Positions 1 to 10,147 of a stretch of DNA of 64,000 nt are shown piece by piece. The translations under genes were made by a program, and so were the position numbers. Each line of letters starts with the position of its first letter. Positions within the stretch are counted from its first letter, which is position 1. The notes below the pieces were generated by a model. That model was not told the DNA's origin and did no database searches. It saw nothing but the letters and a program-made list of their open reading frames with translations. The stretch comes from Deltaproteobacteria bacterium HGW-Deltaproteobacteria-15. Lineage in GTDB: Bacteria; Desulfobacterota; DSM-4660; Desulfatiglandales; HGW-15. The stretch is taken from the NCBI GenBank assembly GCA_002840535.1, contig PHBH01000019.1, forward strand, positions 62,001 to 126,000. The letters run 5' to 3'.

Positions 1-278
1 CCTGAGAGAATGATATCAGGCGGACCCCCCACCAGCTCCTGGACTCCTATTTTCACGCAATCCGCCGGAGTTCCTCTCACTCCAAAACCGAAAAACCCTC
101 CATTGATGTTCACCTTTCGAACTCTCAATGGTGAACTCAGTGTGATGCCATGTCCTACGGCGCTCATCTCGGATTCCGGCGCCACCACCCAGACGTCAAA
201 ATCCTTTTTCAGCTCATCACGGAGAGCCGTCAATCCGGGAGCATACACTCCATCATCGTTGGTCAACAGGACCTTCAT
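1..278 (-). CDS. surE: 5'/3'-nucleotidase SurE, N-terminal part (runs off window)
   Basis: The complement of 278 down to 1 translates into 92 residues with no stop, so the gene is cut by the window edge. It opens MKVLLTNDDGVYAPG, the SurE signature in which the NDDG aspartates bind the divalent metal, and later shows GHGITLS and GTPADC, both conserved in SurE. SurE is a cytoplasmic nucleoside-monophosphate phosphatase linked to stationary-phase survival. The start is supported by GCAGGAG seven bases upstream. The C-terminal two thirds cannot be assessed. Confidence 0.93.
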   Translation of the reverse strand, partial: MKVLLTNDDGVYAPGLTALRDELKKDFDVWVVAPESEMSAVGHGITLSSPLRVRKVNINGGFFGFGVRGTPADCVKIGVQELVGGPPDIILS

Positions 279-500
279 CGAAATACTCCTGCATCTTTTT
301 GCCCCGACTATCGCGCCCTCCCAGCCTCCGTCCCCGGTTCGGCGAGGGTCGTCGAAATGCTTTCCTTCCCCCTGTTCATGGGGCCGGAAAAGGGGATGCG
401 CGACACCTGCCTGCGGGCAGAAGCCCCGGATCGCAAGTGGTTCAGGGATGAAAGAAGGTAACACAAATAGCCCAAAAGTACCATAGTCCTTGCTCTTTTC

Positions 501-529
501 TTGCCTCCATCTCGGACCTGCGCTAAAAT
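501..529 (+). promoter_or_regulatory. candidate sigma-70 promoter of the anchored hypothetical gene
   Basis: TTGCCT (501-506) and TAAAAT (524-529) are separated by 17 bases. Transcription would start about 18 bases before the ATG at 555, and the AAGGAGG site lies inside this leader. Prediction from sequence only. Confidence 0.4.
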
Positions 530-554
530 GGGCGTCATTCCTAAAGGAGGGAAT

Positions 555-1424
555 ATGAATAAGAAACCCGGAGGACGAAAGTTCCCTTGGCTGATTGTTG
601 CCCTAGTGGTTTGCCTTTCCCTGGCCGCGGGATATTTCTTTGGAACGAAAAGAGCCGGGAAAGTTGTGCAGCCCCCTCCAGTGGAACAGTCCGCTGCTTC
701 AAAGCCTGCCACTTCAAAAACCGACAGCGCTCCCCCTTTGATACAGGAGAAAATCCATATAGGAAAGATCGATGAAACATCCAGATTTCCACGAGGTGAC
801 GAATGCCGGAGAGTGCAGGAGGATCTGAAGGATTTCTTTGAATATCTTAATAAGAAGCCTTACGTCAGGCAAATCGACCCCGAGCTTGATACCTACCAAT
901 GGTTCAACAGGATCCTGACCCGACTCTCATCCAATCTTCCTGTTCCAGCCGGAGAAAATCTGGACCCTGTGGCCATGGCAAACCATATTTTTTATTTTTT
1001 CAGAAATTTGGATGCCAAAGAGATGAGACTCATCAGGGATGTCATGGTGAACGAGGAGTCCACACTCGAAGCCAACATGGATCTGTTCTTCAGGTGGCTT
1101 TCACTGGGAGATCAATGTCCCGAAAGCGGTGGCTTCAGACCCCCACCCGACGCTCTTTATTCCTATGCCGGTTTCTTCCTGAACACCATTGGCGGCCGCG
1201 CCTATCTGTTCCGCAACTCCCCCGGGGTGAGATGGCTTATCACCTACTATTCCCTCCTGATTGTCCATGACGCGGATAAGAGGGGAAAGAACACATTCGG
1301 CATCGATATCGCTCCTCATCTCAAGGCGCTTTCGACAGAAATGAGCTACCAGGGGGATTTTCTCTTTCAGCAGGAATACGTAAAGAAGCTCCAGGATCTC
1401 GAAGGATTCTACCGGGGCAGATGA
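555..1424 (+). CDS. membrane-anchored hypothetical protein
   Basis: I do not recognise this 289-residue protein. It starts MNKKPGGRKFPW and has one strong hydrophobic segment at about residues 10-29 followed by charged sequence. That suggests an inner-membrane anchor with an approximately 250-residue domain probably facing the periplasm. The linker around residues 35-65 is rich in Pro, Ala, Ser and Lys; the remainder is mixed, probably helical, without catalytic or metal motifs I can name. The start at 555 is chosen because AAGGAGG lies just upstream (544-550); an in-frame start at 501 would put charged residues before the anchor and lacks a ribosome site. It is 24 bases upstream of malQ and may be co-transcribed with it. 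Confidence 0.7.
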   Translation: MNKKPGGRKFPWLIVALVVCLSLAAGYFFGTKRAGKVVQPPPVEQSAASKPATSKTDSAPPLIQEKIHIGKIDETSRFPRGDECRRVQEDLKDFFEYLNKKPYVRQIDPELDTYQWFNRILTRLSSNLPVPAGENLDPVAMANHIFYFFRNLDAKEMRLIRDVMVNEESTLEANMDLFFRWLSLGDQCPESGGFRPPPDALYSYAGFFLNTIGGRAYLFRNSPGVRWLITYYSLLIVHDADKRGKNTFGIDIAPHLKALSTEMSYQGDFLFQQEYVKKLQDLEGFYRGR

Positions 1425-1448
1425 GCGGTCCAGGATGCATAATCTGAG

Positions 1449-2960
1449 ATGAATCAGCGAAAGAGCGGAATCCTTCTTCATATAACTTCACTGCCCTCGC
1501 AGTTCGGTATAGGGGATATAGGCCCTGCCGCTTACCGGTTCGTGGATTTGCTTTGGGAGGCGAAGCAGACTATTTGGCAGATCCTGCCCCTCAATCCAAC
1601 CGATCTGGCCTGCTGCAGTTCTCCGTACCACAGTACTTCTTCATTTGCCGGCAACCCTCTTCTTATCAGTCCGGAACTCCTGATGAGAGACGGATTAATC
1701 ACACCGTCCGACCTGGAGCCCATTCCCTGTTTTCGTCCGGAGCGTGTCGACTTCTCTCCAGTCCTCAGCTACAAGCACATCCTTTTTCAGAAGGCGTTCG
1801 AACGGTTTGGAAATCGGTTTGATCAGGATTATGGCAACTTCTGCAAAGAGAACAGCTACTGGCTTGATGATTTTGCTCTCTTCATGTCCTTGAAAGGCCA
1901 TTATCAAGGCAGGCTTTGGAACGAGTGGCCCAAAGAAATCCGTGACAGGCGTCCGGAAGCCCTCCGGGAAGCGGAAACCCTGCTGAGAGCACCCGTGGAA
2001 AGGGAAAAGTTTCTGCAGTTTATCTTTTTCAGACAATGGCACTCCTTGCGAAAATACTGCAGGGAAAAAGGCGTGGAGATCATCGGAGACATCCCCATCT
2101 ATGCAGTGCACGACAGCGCCGACGTCTGGATCCATCCCAACGTCTTTAACCTGGATGAAGAGAAGCGGCCTCTGACAGTGGCCGGCGTTCCTCCCGATTA
2201 CTTCAGCAAAACAGGTCAGCTGTGGGGCAATCCGGTTTACAGATGGGACGAATTGAAGAATTCAGGATACGACTGGTGGCTTCGGAAAATCGGCCACAGC
2301 ATGAACTTATATGATTCTATCCGAATAGACCATTTCCGTGGTTTTGTGGCTTTCTGGGAGGTGCCCTGTTGCGAGAAGAATGCTGTCAATGGGACATGGG
2401 TAAAGGCCCCTGCCATCGATTTCTTTGAAAAGCTCGTTTCCCGGTTTAAGGTCCTGCCTCTCATTGCGGAGGATTTGGGAATCATCACTCCGGACGTCCA
2501 GGAGGTGATGGAGCGGTTCGGTTTTCCCGGAATGAAGGTTCTCCTGTTTGCCTTCACCGGCGATCCTGGAGCCAATCCGTATCTGCCCCACAACTTCGTC
2601 CCGAATTGCGTCGTATACACCGGCACGCATGACAATAACACTGCGAGAGCCTGGTTTGAGCATGAGGCCTCTGAGGAGGAGTTGAGAAGACTTTTTCAAT
2701 ACCTTGGCAAGGAGGTTTCTCCGGATGAAATCCATTGGGATTTGATACGCCTGGCCATGATGTCGGTTGCGGAGAAGGTCGTGGTCCCGCTGCAGGATGT
2801 CCTGGGCCTCGGCCCTGAGGCAAGGATGAATCGCCCTGCGACCAGAGAAGGGAACTGGCAGTGGAGGTTTTTGCCGGAGCAGATCGTTATCCCGGTTTTT
2901 CGAAGACTCATGGAGATGACGGAGGCTTACGGGAGAGCAGGGAAGAAGAATGTCCAATGA
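1449..2960 (+). CDS. malQ: 4-alpha-glucanotransferase (GH77 amylomaltase)
   Basis: This 503-residue protein has the usual length of a compact bacterial amylomaltase. It transfers 1,4-alpha-glucan segments between maltodextrins, supplying chains long enough for glucan phosphorylase. GH77 signatures are in order: RIDHFRGF with the nucleophile Asp, IAEDLG with the acid/base Glu, and GTHDNNTARAW with the third carboxylate. QLWGNPVYRWDELKNSGYDW is also typical of the family. It lies 234 bases before the diadenylate cyclase and glgP, consistent with a maltodextrin/glycogen operon. No convincing Shine-Dalgarno sequence precedes the ATG. It differs clearly in architecture from the second malQ at 27407. 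Confidence 0.95.
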   Translation: MNQRKSGILLHITSLPSQFGIGDIGPAAYRFVDLLWEAKQTIWQILPLNPTDLACCSSPYHSTSSFAGNPLLISPELLMRDGLITPSDLEPIPCFRPERVDFSPVLSYKHILFQKAFERFGNRFDQDYGNFCKENSYWLDDFALFMSLKGHYQGRLWNEWPKEIRDRRPEALREAETLLRAPVEREKFLQFIFFRQWHSLRKYCREKGVEIIGDIPIYAVHDSADVWIHPNVFNLDEEKRPLTVAGVPPDYFSKTGQLWGNPVYRWDELKNSGYDWWLRKIGHSMNLYDSIRIDHFRGFVAFWEVPCCEKNAVNGTWVKAPAIDFFEKLVSRFKVLPLIAEDLGIITPDVQEVMERFGFPGMKVLLFAFTGDPGANPYLPHNFVPNCVVYTGTHDNNTARAWFEHEASEEELRRLFQYLGKEVSPDEIHWDLIRLAMMSVAEKVVVPLQDVLGLGPEARMNRPATREGNWQWRFLPEQIVIPVFRRLMEMTEAYGRAGKKNVQ

Positions 2961-3063
2961 CCACATTTTAATCAGTCCCTGTTACTTGATCCATCTTCTT
3001 TTTTGTTTTAATCTTGCGCCCCTGGATCATGTCCGGAGCAAGCTTTGACGAAAGTTTTTTCAT

Positions 3064-3150
3064 ATCTGTCCTCCGACTTCTGATCTCTCTGGTTTCTGGT
3101 CTCGATTTTCTGATCTCTGATCTCTGACTTCTGACTTCTGGAGGTCAGAT
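3064..3150 (+). repeat. TCTGNCY heptamer array
   Basis: Tandem seven-base units such as TCTGACT, TCTGATC and TCTGTCC fill the malQ-cdaA gap and end about 45 bases before the cdaA start. Same family as at 8302, 16985, 22701, 29430, 34185, 36590 and 42270. Confidence 0.8.
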
Positions 3151-3194
3151 CCTGGATCCGACATCTAACCCTTAACTGAATCTGGTTTAGGCAT

Positions 3195-4364
3195 ATGTCC
3201 ATTTTCTCCAGCTTCGTCGATCTCAGATTTCAGGATGCATTGGACATCCTCTTTCTATTTATCGTGGCCTACCACCTTTATCTCTGGTTCAAGGGGACCA
3301 AGGCCTTTAAAGCTCTCGTTGGTTTGCTGGTGCTGGGGGTAATCTTCACGGTGGCGCGAACCTGGGGTCTTTTCATGACCACCTGGGTCTTTCAGATCCT
3401 GTGGCAGGTTTTGGTCATTCTTCTGATCATACTTTTTCAGTCCGAGATCAGACAGGCCCTTGAGCGTGTCAATCCCTTGCAGGCGCTCGGTCTTCGAAGG
3501 CATTCCAGGGTGGGGGAGTGGGTCCAGGTTGCTGCGGACGCGGTTCATATGTTGGCCGCGAAGCATATCGGTGCGCTCATCATCATAGAGCGGGCGGACA
3601 GGGTGGACGAATGGATCACGTGCGGGCAGCAGTTGGACGCTGCATTGAGTCCTGAGCTTGCCCTGAGCATCTTTCAGAAGCACTCTCCCCTTCACGACGG
3701 GGCCATGCTGCTGAGGGATGGCCGTATCAGCCTCGTGGCGTGCTATCTTCCGCTTAGTTCCGACGAGAAGCTCCCCAATGAATGGGGGACCAGGCACAGG
3801 GCTGCTGCCGGACTGTGCGAACGATGCGATTCCATGGTCATAGTGGTATCCGAAGAGCGGGGCGAAATCACCCTGGTGAGCAAAGGAGGCTCGTGGCCGA
3901 TCAGGAGTCCGGAAGAGTTGTCACAGCGGATCATAGAGGGGATCCGGCCGATGACCCCTCCCAGGAAGACGCCTTGGCAGAAGACCCGTTTCCTGATCCT
4001 GAATCAGTGGATGGCCAAGGCGGGAACTCTCGGTCTTGTGGTCGTGTTGTGGGTGATGTTGGCGGGTCAGCAGGACTTTGAAGTCACACTGAGCGTTCCG
4101 CTGGAAGTCAGAAATCTTCCTTCAGGAATGACCGTGACAGAACCGCTGAGCCAGGCCATAAGGATAAAGGTGAGAGGTCTGCGAAAAGACGCGAGCACGG
4201 TCAATGAAAGAAACCTCCAGGTGGGGCTGGACCTGTCCAAGGAAACCGCCGGTAAAAAAAGCTTTCCTATTACCAGGGCCAACATTCAACTTCCCAATGA
4301 CAAGCTCAATATCGTCAGCATCGATCCGCCCCAGGTGACTCTCAGCCTTGAAAAAAAGATTTGA
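3195..4364 (+). CDS. cdaA: diadenylate cyclase fused to a C-terminal YbbR domain
   Basis: 389 residues. CdaA-type enzymes condense two ATP into c-di-AMP at the membrane. Residues 1-85 contain three hydrophobic segments. The DAC/DisA_N domain follows with both hallmark motifs: HDGAMLLRDG (DGA) and GTRHRAAAG (RHR), needed for ATP binding and catalysis. After it comes a further hydrophobic segment (about residues 273-293) and a region of about 100 residues beginning FEVTLSVPLEVRNLPSG, which looks like a YbbR domain as in CdaR. In Firmicutes CdaA and its regulator CdaR are usually separate adjacent genes, so this is a natural fusion. It ends six bases before an in-frame ATG of glgP, strongly suggesting co-transcription with glucan metabolism. 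Confidence 0.92.
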   Translation: MSIFSSFVDLRFQDALDILFLFIVAYHLYLWFKGTKAFKALVGLLVLGVIFTVARTWGLFMTTWVFQILWQVLVILLIILFQSEIRQALERVNPLQALGLRRHSRVGEWVQVAADAVHMLAAKHIGALIIIERADRVDEWITCGQQLDAALSPELALSIFQKHSPLHDGAMLLRDGRISLVACYLPLSSDEKLPNEWGTRHRAAAGLCERCDSMVIVVSEERGEITLVSKGGSWPIRSPEELSQRIIEGIRPMTPPRKTPWQKTRFLILNQWMAKAGTLGLVVVLWVMLAGQQDFEVTLSVPLEVRNLPSGMTVTEPLSQAIRIKVRGLRKDASTVNERNLQVGLDLSKETAGKKSFPITRANIQLPNDKLNIVSIDPPQVTLSLEKKI

Positions 4365-4394
4365 GACATCATGGATCACGCAGGAGTGTACTCT

Positions 4395-6953
4395 ATGACT
4401 GTACCGATAAAAACCCTGGATGTGAGACCCAAGATCCCGGCACCGCTGAAATTCCTGGGGGAACTCTCTTATAATCTGTGGTTCATGTGGAATTCCGAAG
4501 CCGAGACTCTTTTCCGGGAGATGAACCCCGATCTCTGGGAAGAAACAAGAGAAAACCCTGTGGAGCTCATCGGCAGGCTCAAGCAGTCTGAGCTGGACAG
4601 CTTCGCCGAAGACGAAGGGTTCTGCGCCCACATCGAGAGGGTCAAACAGGAATTCCACCGATATCTGTCGGAAGAACCGGATGTCCGTGTTTTCGGCAGA
4701 AGAGAGCAGCCGTTCACCATAGCCTATTTCACCGCCGAGTGCGGACTTGCCGACTGCCTTCCCATTTACTCAGGCGGGCTCGGCATCCTGGCCGGGGATC
4801 ATTTGAAATCTGCCAGCGATCTCAGACTTCCGGTGATCGGCATCTCCCTGGCGTACCAGAAGGGGTATTTTCGCCAGTACCTGATTCAGGACGGGTGGCA
4901 GATGGAGAGCTACCCCTACAATCAATTCAACGCCATGCCCATGCTCCTGGTTCGGGACAGCCAGGGCAATCCGCTGCAGATTTCGCTCCATCTCAAAGGC
5001 GAGCCCGTGAAAGTTCAGGCATGGCGAGTGAGGGTGGGGCGGACAAGCCTTTATCTTCTGGATACCAACCTGAAGGAGAATTCCCCATCAGCCCGGGAGA
5101 TCACCTCTGAGCTTTATGGCGGTGATCGGGAAATGAGGATCCGCCAGGAGGTCGTCCTGGGGATCGGAGGAGTCCGGATGTTGCGTGCCATTGGTCTGGA
5201 CCCTGCCATCTACCATATGAACGAGGGCCATTCCGCCTTTGCCGTATTCGAGCGCATCAGACAGCTCAGGGAAGAACGCGGCCTCAGCTTCAATGAGGCG
5301 CTGGAATTCGTCAGGGTCACCAGTGTCTTCACCACCCACACTCCGGTACCTGCCGGCATAGACACCTTTCACCCGGATCTGATTCGGGCTTACTTCGAGG
5401 ATTTTGCCAGATCCATGGGAATCTCGGTTGCCGTTCTTCTCGGGTATGGGAGACAGGATCCACGAGACAAGGACGAACCATTCTCCATGGCAGTTCTGGC
5501 CCTGAGGCTTTCCAACTGGAATAATGGGGTGAGCCGACTCCACGGAAAGGTAAGCCGGAGGATGTGGCAGAGGATCTGGCCAAAAACCCCTGAGGCGGAC
5601 TTGCCGATCTCCCATACCACCAACGGCGTGCACATTCCCTCCTGGGTATCCAAGGGCATGAGCGAGAATTTCACCCGTTATCTTGGCCCCCGATGGATGG
5701 AGGACCCCGATAATGTAAAGGTTTGGGAAAGAGTCAGCAAGATCCCGGACACCGAGCTGTGGAGAACGCACGAACGGGGAAGGGAACGGCTCATTGCGTT
5801 CACGAGAATGAGATTGAGAGCACAGCTCGCAAAAAGAGGCGCCTCCAATCGGGAGCTCGCCTTTGCCGACGAGGTCCTCAATACCGAAGTATTGACCATC
5901 GGGTTTGCCAGGCGATTCGCTCCTTACAAACGCGCCCACCTCATTCTGCAGGATCTCGCCCGCCTCGAGAAGATTTTGACAAACGACAAGCACCCGGTTC
6001 AGATCATCTTTGCAGGCAAGGCCCACCCCCAGGATCGGCCCGGCAAGGAGTTGATCAAACAGATTGTTCAGACCGCCGGCCGGGAGTCCCTCCGGCGCCA
6101 TATGGTTTTCCTGGAGGATTATGATTTTCATATTGCGCGCAACATGGTCCAGGGTGTCGACGTATGGCTCAATACGCCCCGCCGGCCTCTGGAGGCCTGT
6201 GGCACGAGCGGGATGAAGGCGGCAGCCAACGGAGCCCTGCACTTCAGCGTCCTCGACGGCTGGTGGGAGGAAGGATACGAGCGGGAGATCGGGTGGGCCA
6301 TAGGCAACGGCGAAGAATACGACGATCATGTCTTTCAGGACGAGACGGAGAGCCGGGCTTTGTATGACATCCTGGAGAACGATATCATCCCGGTTTTCTA
6401 CGATCGCGGGCATGACGGACTCCCAAGGAGATGGGTCTCCATGATGAAAAGCTCCATGCACAGGCTTTGTCCCATGTTCAATTCCCACCGGATGGTTTCC
6501 GAATACTGGGACCGTTTTTATCTCCCCGCAGCCGAGCGGGGGTTTCAACATCAGGAGAATAATTGGGATGGACTTCGAAACTTGGCCAAATGGCGTGAAA
6601 AGGTGATGTACAACTGGGCGGACATAGCCATACGCAGGGTCCGGATGAACCCAATCTCCGAAATTGAGGTGGGCGAGCCTTTTCCGGTGGAGGCCGAGGT
6701 CTTCCTGGGAGGACTCCTGCCGGATGATGTCATGGTGGAGGCCTATGCAGGCAGGGTGGACCCATCGCAGAATTACATCGACCGTTTTACCCAGATCATG
6801 GTTGCGGGGGAGACGATTGGGGATCACCTTTACAGGTACCGATGCGAAGTCCTTTTTGAGGAGGCCGGCCATTTCGGGATCAATGTGCGAATCACTCCGA
6901 ATCACCCGAACCCTGAGAGCCGGCATAATATGGGACTCGTTATCTGGGCGTAG
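4395..6953 (+). CDS. glgP: alpha-glucan phosphorylase (GT35, short form with DUF3417)
   Basis: 852 residues. It releases glucose 1-phosphate from glycogen or maltodextrins using pyridoxal phosphate. The N-terminal approximately 110 residues match the DUF3417 region of this phosphorylase subtype (PLKFLGELSYNLWFMWN). The PLP lysine lies in GTSGMKAAANGALHFS; HMNEGHSAF and FTTHTPVPAG are further family motifs. I take the ATG at 4395 because CAGGAG (4381-4386) precedes it at good spacing; an in-frame ATG at 4371 lacks a ribosome site. It directly follows the c-di-AMP cyclase gene and works with MalQ and the debranching enzyme encoded at 34178. Confidence 0.95.
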   Translation: MTVPIKTLDVRPKIPAPLKFLGELSYNLWFMWNSEAETLFREMNPDLWEETRENPVELIGRLKQSELDSFAEDEGFCAHIERVKQEFHRYLSEEPDVRVFGRREQPFTIAYFTAECGLADCLPIYSGGLGILAGDHLKSASDLRLPVIGISLAYQKGYFRQYLIQDGWQMESYPYNQFNAMPMLLVRDSQGNPLQISLHLKGEPVKVQAWRVRVGRTSLYLLDTNLKENSPSAREITSELYGGDREMRIRQEVVLGIGGVRMLRAIGLDPAIYHMNEGHSAFAVFERIRQLREERGLSFNEALEFVRVTSVFTTHTPVPAGIDTFHPDLIRAYFEDFARSMGISVAVLLGYGRQDPRDKDEPFSMAVLALRLSNWNNGVSRLHGKVSRRMWQRIWPKTPEADLPISHTTNGVHIPSWVSKGMSENFTRYLGPRWMEDPDNVKVWERVSKIPDTELWRTHERGRERLIAFTRMRLRAQLAKRGASNRELAFADEVLNTEVLTIGFARRFAPYKRAHLILQDLARLEKILTNDKHPVQIIFAGKAHPQDRPGKELIKQIVQTAGRESLRRHMVFLEDYDFHIARNMVQGVDVWLNTPRRPLEACGTSGMKAAANGALHFSVLDGWWEEGYEREIGWAIGNGEEYDDHVFQDETESRALYDILENDIIPVFYDRGHDGLPRRWVSMMKSSMHRLCPMFNSHRMVSEYWDRFYLPAAERGFQHQENNWDGLRNLAKWREKVMYNWADIAIRRVRMNPISEIEVGEPFPVEAEVFLGGLLPDDVMVEAYAGRVDPSQNYIDRFTQIMVAGETIGDHLYRYRCEVLFEEAGHFGINVRITPNHPNPESRHNMGLVIWA

Positions 6954-6970
6954 CTTAAAGGTTACGATGT

Positions 6971-6998
6971 TTGACAAGTTCGAGAGAGTTATTATATA
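6971..6998 (+). promoter_or_regulatory. sigma-70 promoter upstream of inositol-phosphate synthase
   Basis: A perfect TTGACA (6971-6976) and TATATA (6993-6998) are 16 bases apart, giving a start near 7005 and a leader of about 50 bases. It suggests the gene at 7056 has its own promoter just after glgP. Confidence 0.6.
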
Positions 6999-7055
6999 GA
7001 TTTCGTAGCGCTTTTCTGACTTGAGCACAGTACCTCTCATCGGGGTTTCTTCCAA

Positions 7056-8162
7056 ATGGATAAGATCAGGATTGCTGTTGCAGGTATCGGTAACTGCGCG
7101 AGTTCTCTCATTCAAGGAATACATTATTACAGAAACAAGGACCCTGAAACAGCCATAGGGTTCATGCATTGGGACATAGGGGGTTACAGGCCGGGCGACA
7201 TTGAGGTTGTTGCTGCCTTTGACATCGATCAAAGGAAAATTGGAAAAGACCTCGCAGAGGCCATTTTTCAGCTCCCGAATTGCACCAAGGACATCGTCAG
7301 GCCGATGCCGAGCACGGGAGTAACCGTGCAGATGGGCCGGATCCTCGACGGGTTCGCCGGCCATATGGAGAACTACGACAACAAGTATACCTTTCTACCC
7401 TCCGATCAAGCCCAGGCCGAGGAAGAGGACGTCGTAAAAATACTGAAAAAATCCGGGGCGGAGATCCTCCTGAACTACCTTCCTGTAGGTTCAGAGCAGG
7501 CTGCCAGATTCTATGCGGAATGCGCCTTGAAGGCTGGATTGGGCTTCGTCAACAACATTCCCGTCTTCATTGCCAGCGATCCGGAATGGGCAAAGCGTTT
7601 CTACCAGGCCAAGCTCCCCATTATCGGAGACGATGTGAAATCGCAAATCGGTGCAACGATCATTCATCGGGTACTGGTCCATCTGTTCAAGACCAGGGGG
7701 GTCAAGGTGGACCATACGTATCAGCTCAATATCGGCGGTAACACCGACTTTCTGAACATGCTGGACCGGAAACGGTTGACTTCGAAGAAGACCTCCAAAA
7801 CCGAAGCCGTGCAATCTCAGCTTGGGGATGATCGTCTGAGCCAGGAAAATATCCATATCGGTCCAAGCGACTGGGTGGCATGGCAAAAGGACAACAAAGT
7901 CGCTTTCATGCGGCTCGAAGGAAGGCTCTTCGGGGATGTTCCCATGAACCTGGAGTTGCGCCTTTCGGTCGAGGACTCCCCCAATTCGGGCGGAGTTGTG
8001 ATCGACGCCATCCGATGCTGCAAGCTTGCCCTGAAGCGCGGCAGGGGGGGGGTTCTCTATTCCCCATCAGCCTATTTCATGAAGCATCCGCCCAGGCAAT
8101 TCACCGACGAAGAAGCCCGAAAGCTGGCGGAGGACTTTATCACCGGAAAAAGAGACGACTAA
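7056..8162 (+). CDS. ino1: myo-inositol-1-phosphate synthase
   Basis: 368 residues of the prokaryotic Ino1 family. It converts glucose 6-phosphate to L-myo-inositol 1-phosphate with NAD. The N-terminus AVAGIGNCASSLIQG is the Rossmann nucleotide-binding loop. GDDVKSQIGATIIHR, the family's most conserved block with the active-site lysine region, is at about residues 190-205, and a second lysine-rich block RKRLTSKKTSKTEAV follows. The substrate links it to glycogen breakdown by glgP immediately upstream. Possible products are inositol phospholipids or compatible solutes; the sequence does not decide. No clear Shine-Dalgarno site, but the alignment of the start is convincing. Confidence 0.93.
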   Translation: MDKIRIAVAGIGNCASSLIQGIHYYRNKDPETAIGFMHWDIGGYRPGDIEVVAAFDIDQRKIGKDLAEAIFQLPNCTKDIVRPMPSTGVTVQMGRILDGFAGHMENYDNKYTFLPSDQAQAEEEDVVKILKKSGAEILLNYLPVGSEQAARFYAECALKAGLGFVNNIPVFIASDPEWAKRFYQAKLPIIGDDVKSQIGATIIHRVLVHLFKTRGVKVDHTYQLNIGGNTDFLNMLDRKRLTSKKTSKTEAVQSQLGDDRLSQENIHIGPSDWVAWQKDNKVAFMRLEGRLFGDVPMNLELRLSVEDSPNSGGVVIDAIRCCKLALKRGRGGVLYSPSAYFMKHPPRQFTDEEARKLAEDFITGKRDD

Positions 8163-8301
8163 AAGAAAATATCCAATATCCAATGTAGGATTTCCAATGC
8201 CCAAGGGAAGACCTCGCCGTGGTTCGACTTCATCTATAATCTTCAAATTTCTTTTTTCTTTCCTGCTCAACCTTTGCGTTTTGAGGTGAGGCTCTTTTGG
8301 T

Positions 8302-8400
8302 ATATCTGACCTCTGACTTCTGTCTTCTGACCTCTGACCTCTGTCTTCTGTCTTCTGACTTCTGACCCTTGATCCTGCATCCTGCATCCTGTATCGTATC
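8302..8400 (+). repeat. TCTGNCY heptamer array followed by ATCCTGC phrase
   Basis: About nine heptamers (8302-8366) are followed by GATCCTGCATCCTGCATCC-type repeats (8371-8400) that end eight bases before the lipase start codon. The stretch 8163-8301 holds no gene I can see. Confidence 0.8.
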
Positions 8401-8407
8401 TTGAGTC

Positions 8408-9226
<819 letters not shown>

Positions 9227-9237
9227 GGCGTATAAAG

Positions 9238-9273
9238 ATGAACATCCAACATCGAACGTCCAACGTCGAATGA
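9238..9273. repeat. GATGTTCGACGTT-type repeat
   Basis: GAACATCCAACATCGAACGT-type sequence, reverse complement of the phrases at 9944-9985 and 10078-10136. It lies between the lipase and macrodomain genes. Confidence 0.65.
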
Positions 9274-9339
9274 AATTCAAGTACTCAGTGCTCGGAGGAT
9301 GGAGAGGTTGCTCCTATAAAGGTCTTTTCAGGAGGTACT

Positions 9340-9876
9340 ATGGACACGAGAATTGAAATCGTCGAAGGAGACATCACGAAGCAGAAGGTGGATGCGATTG
9401 TGAACGCCGCCAATAACTCTCTTCTCGGCGGAGGCGGTGTGGATGGCGCGATCCACAGAGCCGCAGGACCGGAACTGCTTGGAGAAACGAAAACGCTTGG
9501 GGGGTGCCCAACCGGCGAAGCCCGGATCACCAAAGGATACCGGCTTCCTGCCAAATGGGTGATCCATACGGTAGGGCCGATCTGGAAAGGCGGGAACAGA
9601 AATGAGGAAGCGCTTCTGGCGAGTTGTTACAGGAATAGTCTCAAGGCCGCGGTTGAAATCGGCGCAGCGAGTATCGCCTTTCCATCGATCAGTACGGGCG
9701 CATATGGGTTCCCGCTCGAAAAAGCCACCGAGATAGCGCTCCGTGAGACCAGGAAATTCCTGAAGACCGATCAGACCATTAAGAAGATCCTCTTTGTCTG
9801 CTTTGGAGAGAAGGCCCTCAATACTTACAGGAAGCTCGCAAGTCAGATAAATGCACAAGAACCGAACAGAGAATAG
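9340..9876 (+). CDS. macrodomain protein, ADP-ribose / O-acetyl-ADP-ribose deacetylase type
   Basis: 178 residues, a stand-alone macrodomain of the YmdB/MacroD type. Motifs: [19 protein letters not shown], where the Asp and Asn contact ADP-ribose; [14 protein letters not shown]; and the distal loop [11 protein letters not shown]. Such enzymes hydrolyse O-acetyl-ADP-ribose or remove ADP-ribose from proteins. Ribosome site CAGGAGG sits four bases before the ATG. Flanked by repeats on both sides, so probably its own transcription unit. Confidence 0.92.
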   Translation: MDTRIEIVEGDITKQKVDAIVNAANNSLLGGGGVDGAIHRAAGPELLGETKTLGGCPTGEARITKGYRLPAKWVIHTVGPIWKGGNRNEEALLASCYRNSLKAAVEIGAASIAFPSISTGAYGFPLEKATEIALRETRKFLKTDQTIKKILFVCFGEKALNTYRKLASQINAQEPNRE

Positions 9877-9879
9877 CAT

Positions 9880-10136
9880 CGAACATTGATTCCAGCATTG
9901 AACATCCCTTCTTTCAGACGTTCAGTATCGGGTATTGATTTTCATTCGATGTTGGACGTTCGATGTTGGATGTTCGACGTTCATGTTTTTGCATGCCCGC
10001 TGGACCCCGCTTCCCGGCCTTCGCCGGGACAGGTTTCATTCAACCGGGATGATGACTTTTTACGAGACGGTTCAGCATTGAGTTTTAATTCATTCGATGT
10101 TGGACGTTCGATGTTGGATGTTCGACGTTCATCTTT
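9880..10136. repeat. cluster of GATGTTGGACGTTCGATG repeats
   Basis: Three blocks (9880-9905, 9944-9985, 10078-10136) of ten-base-like units GATGTTGGAC, GATGTTCGAC. The last two share ATTCGATGTTGGACGTTCG. No coding sequence in this 270-base gap. Confidence 0.75.
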
Positions 10137-10147
10137 TTCTTTTATCT

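Noticed and set aside
5088-7364. 758-codon minus-strand open frame
   Set aside because: Antisense to glgP and ino1; a shadow caused by codon use in the real genes.
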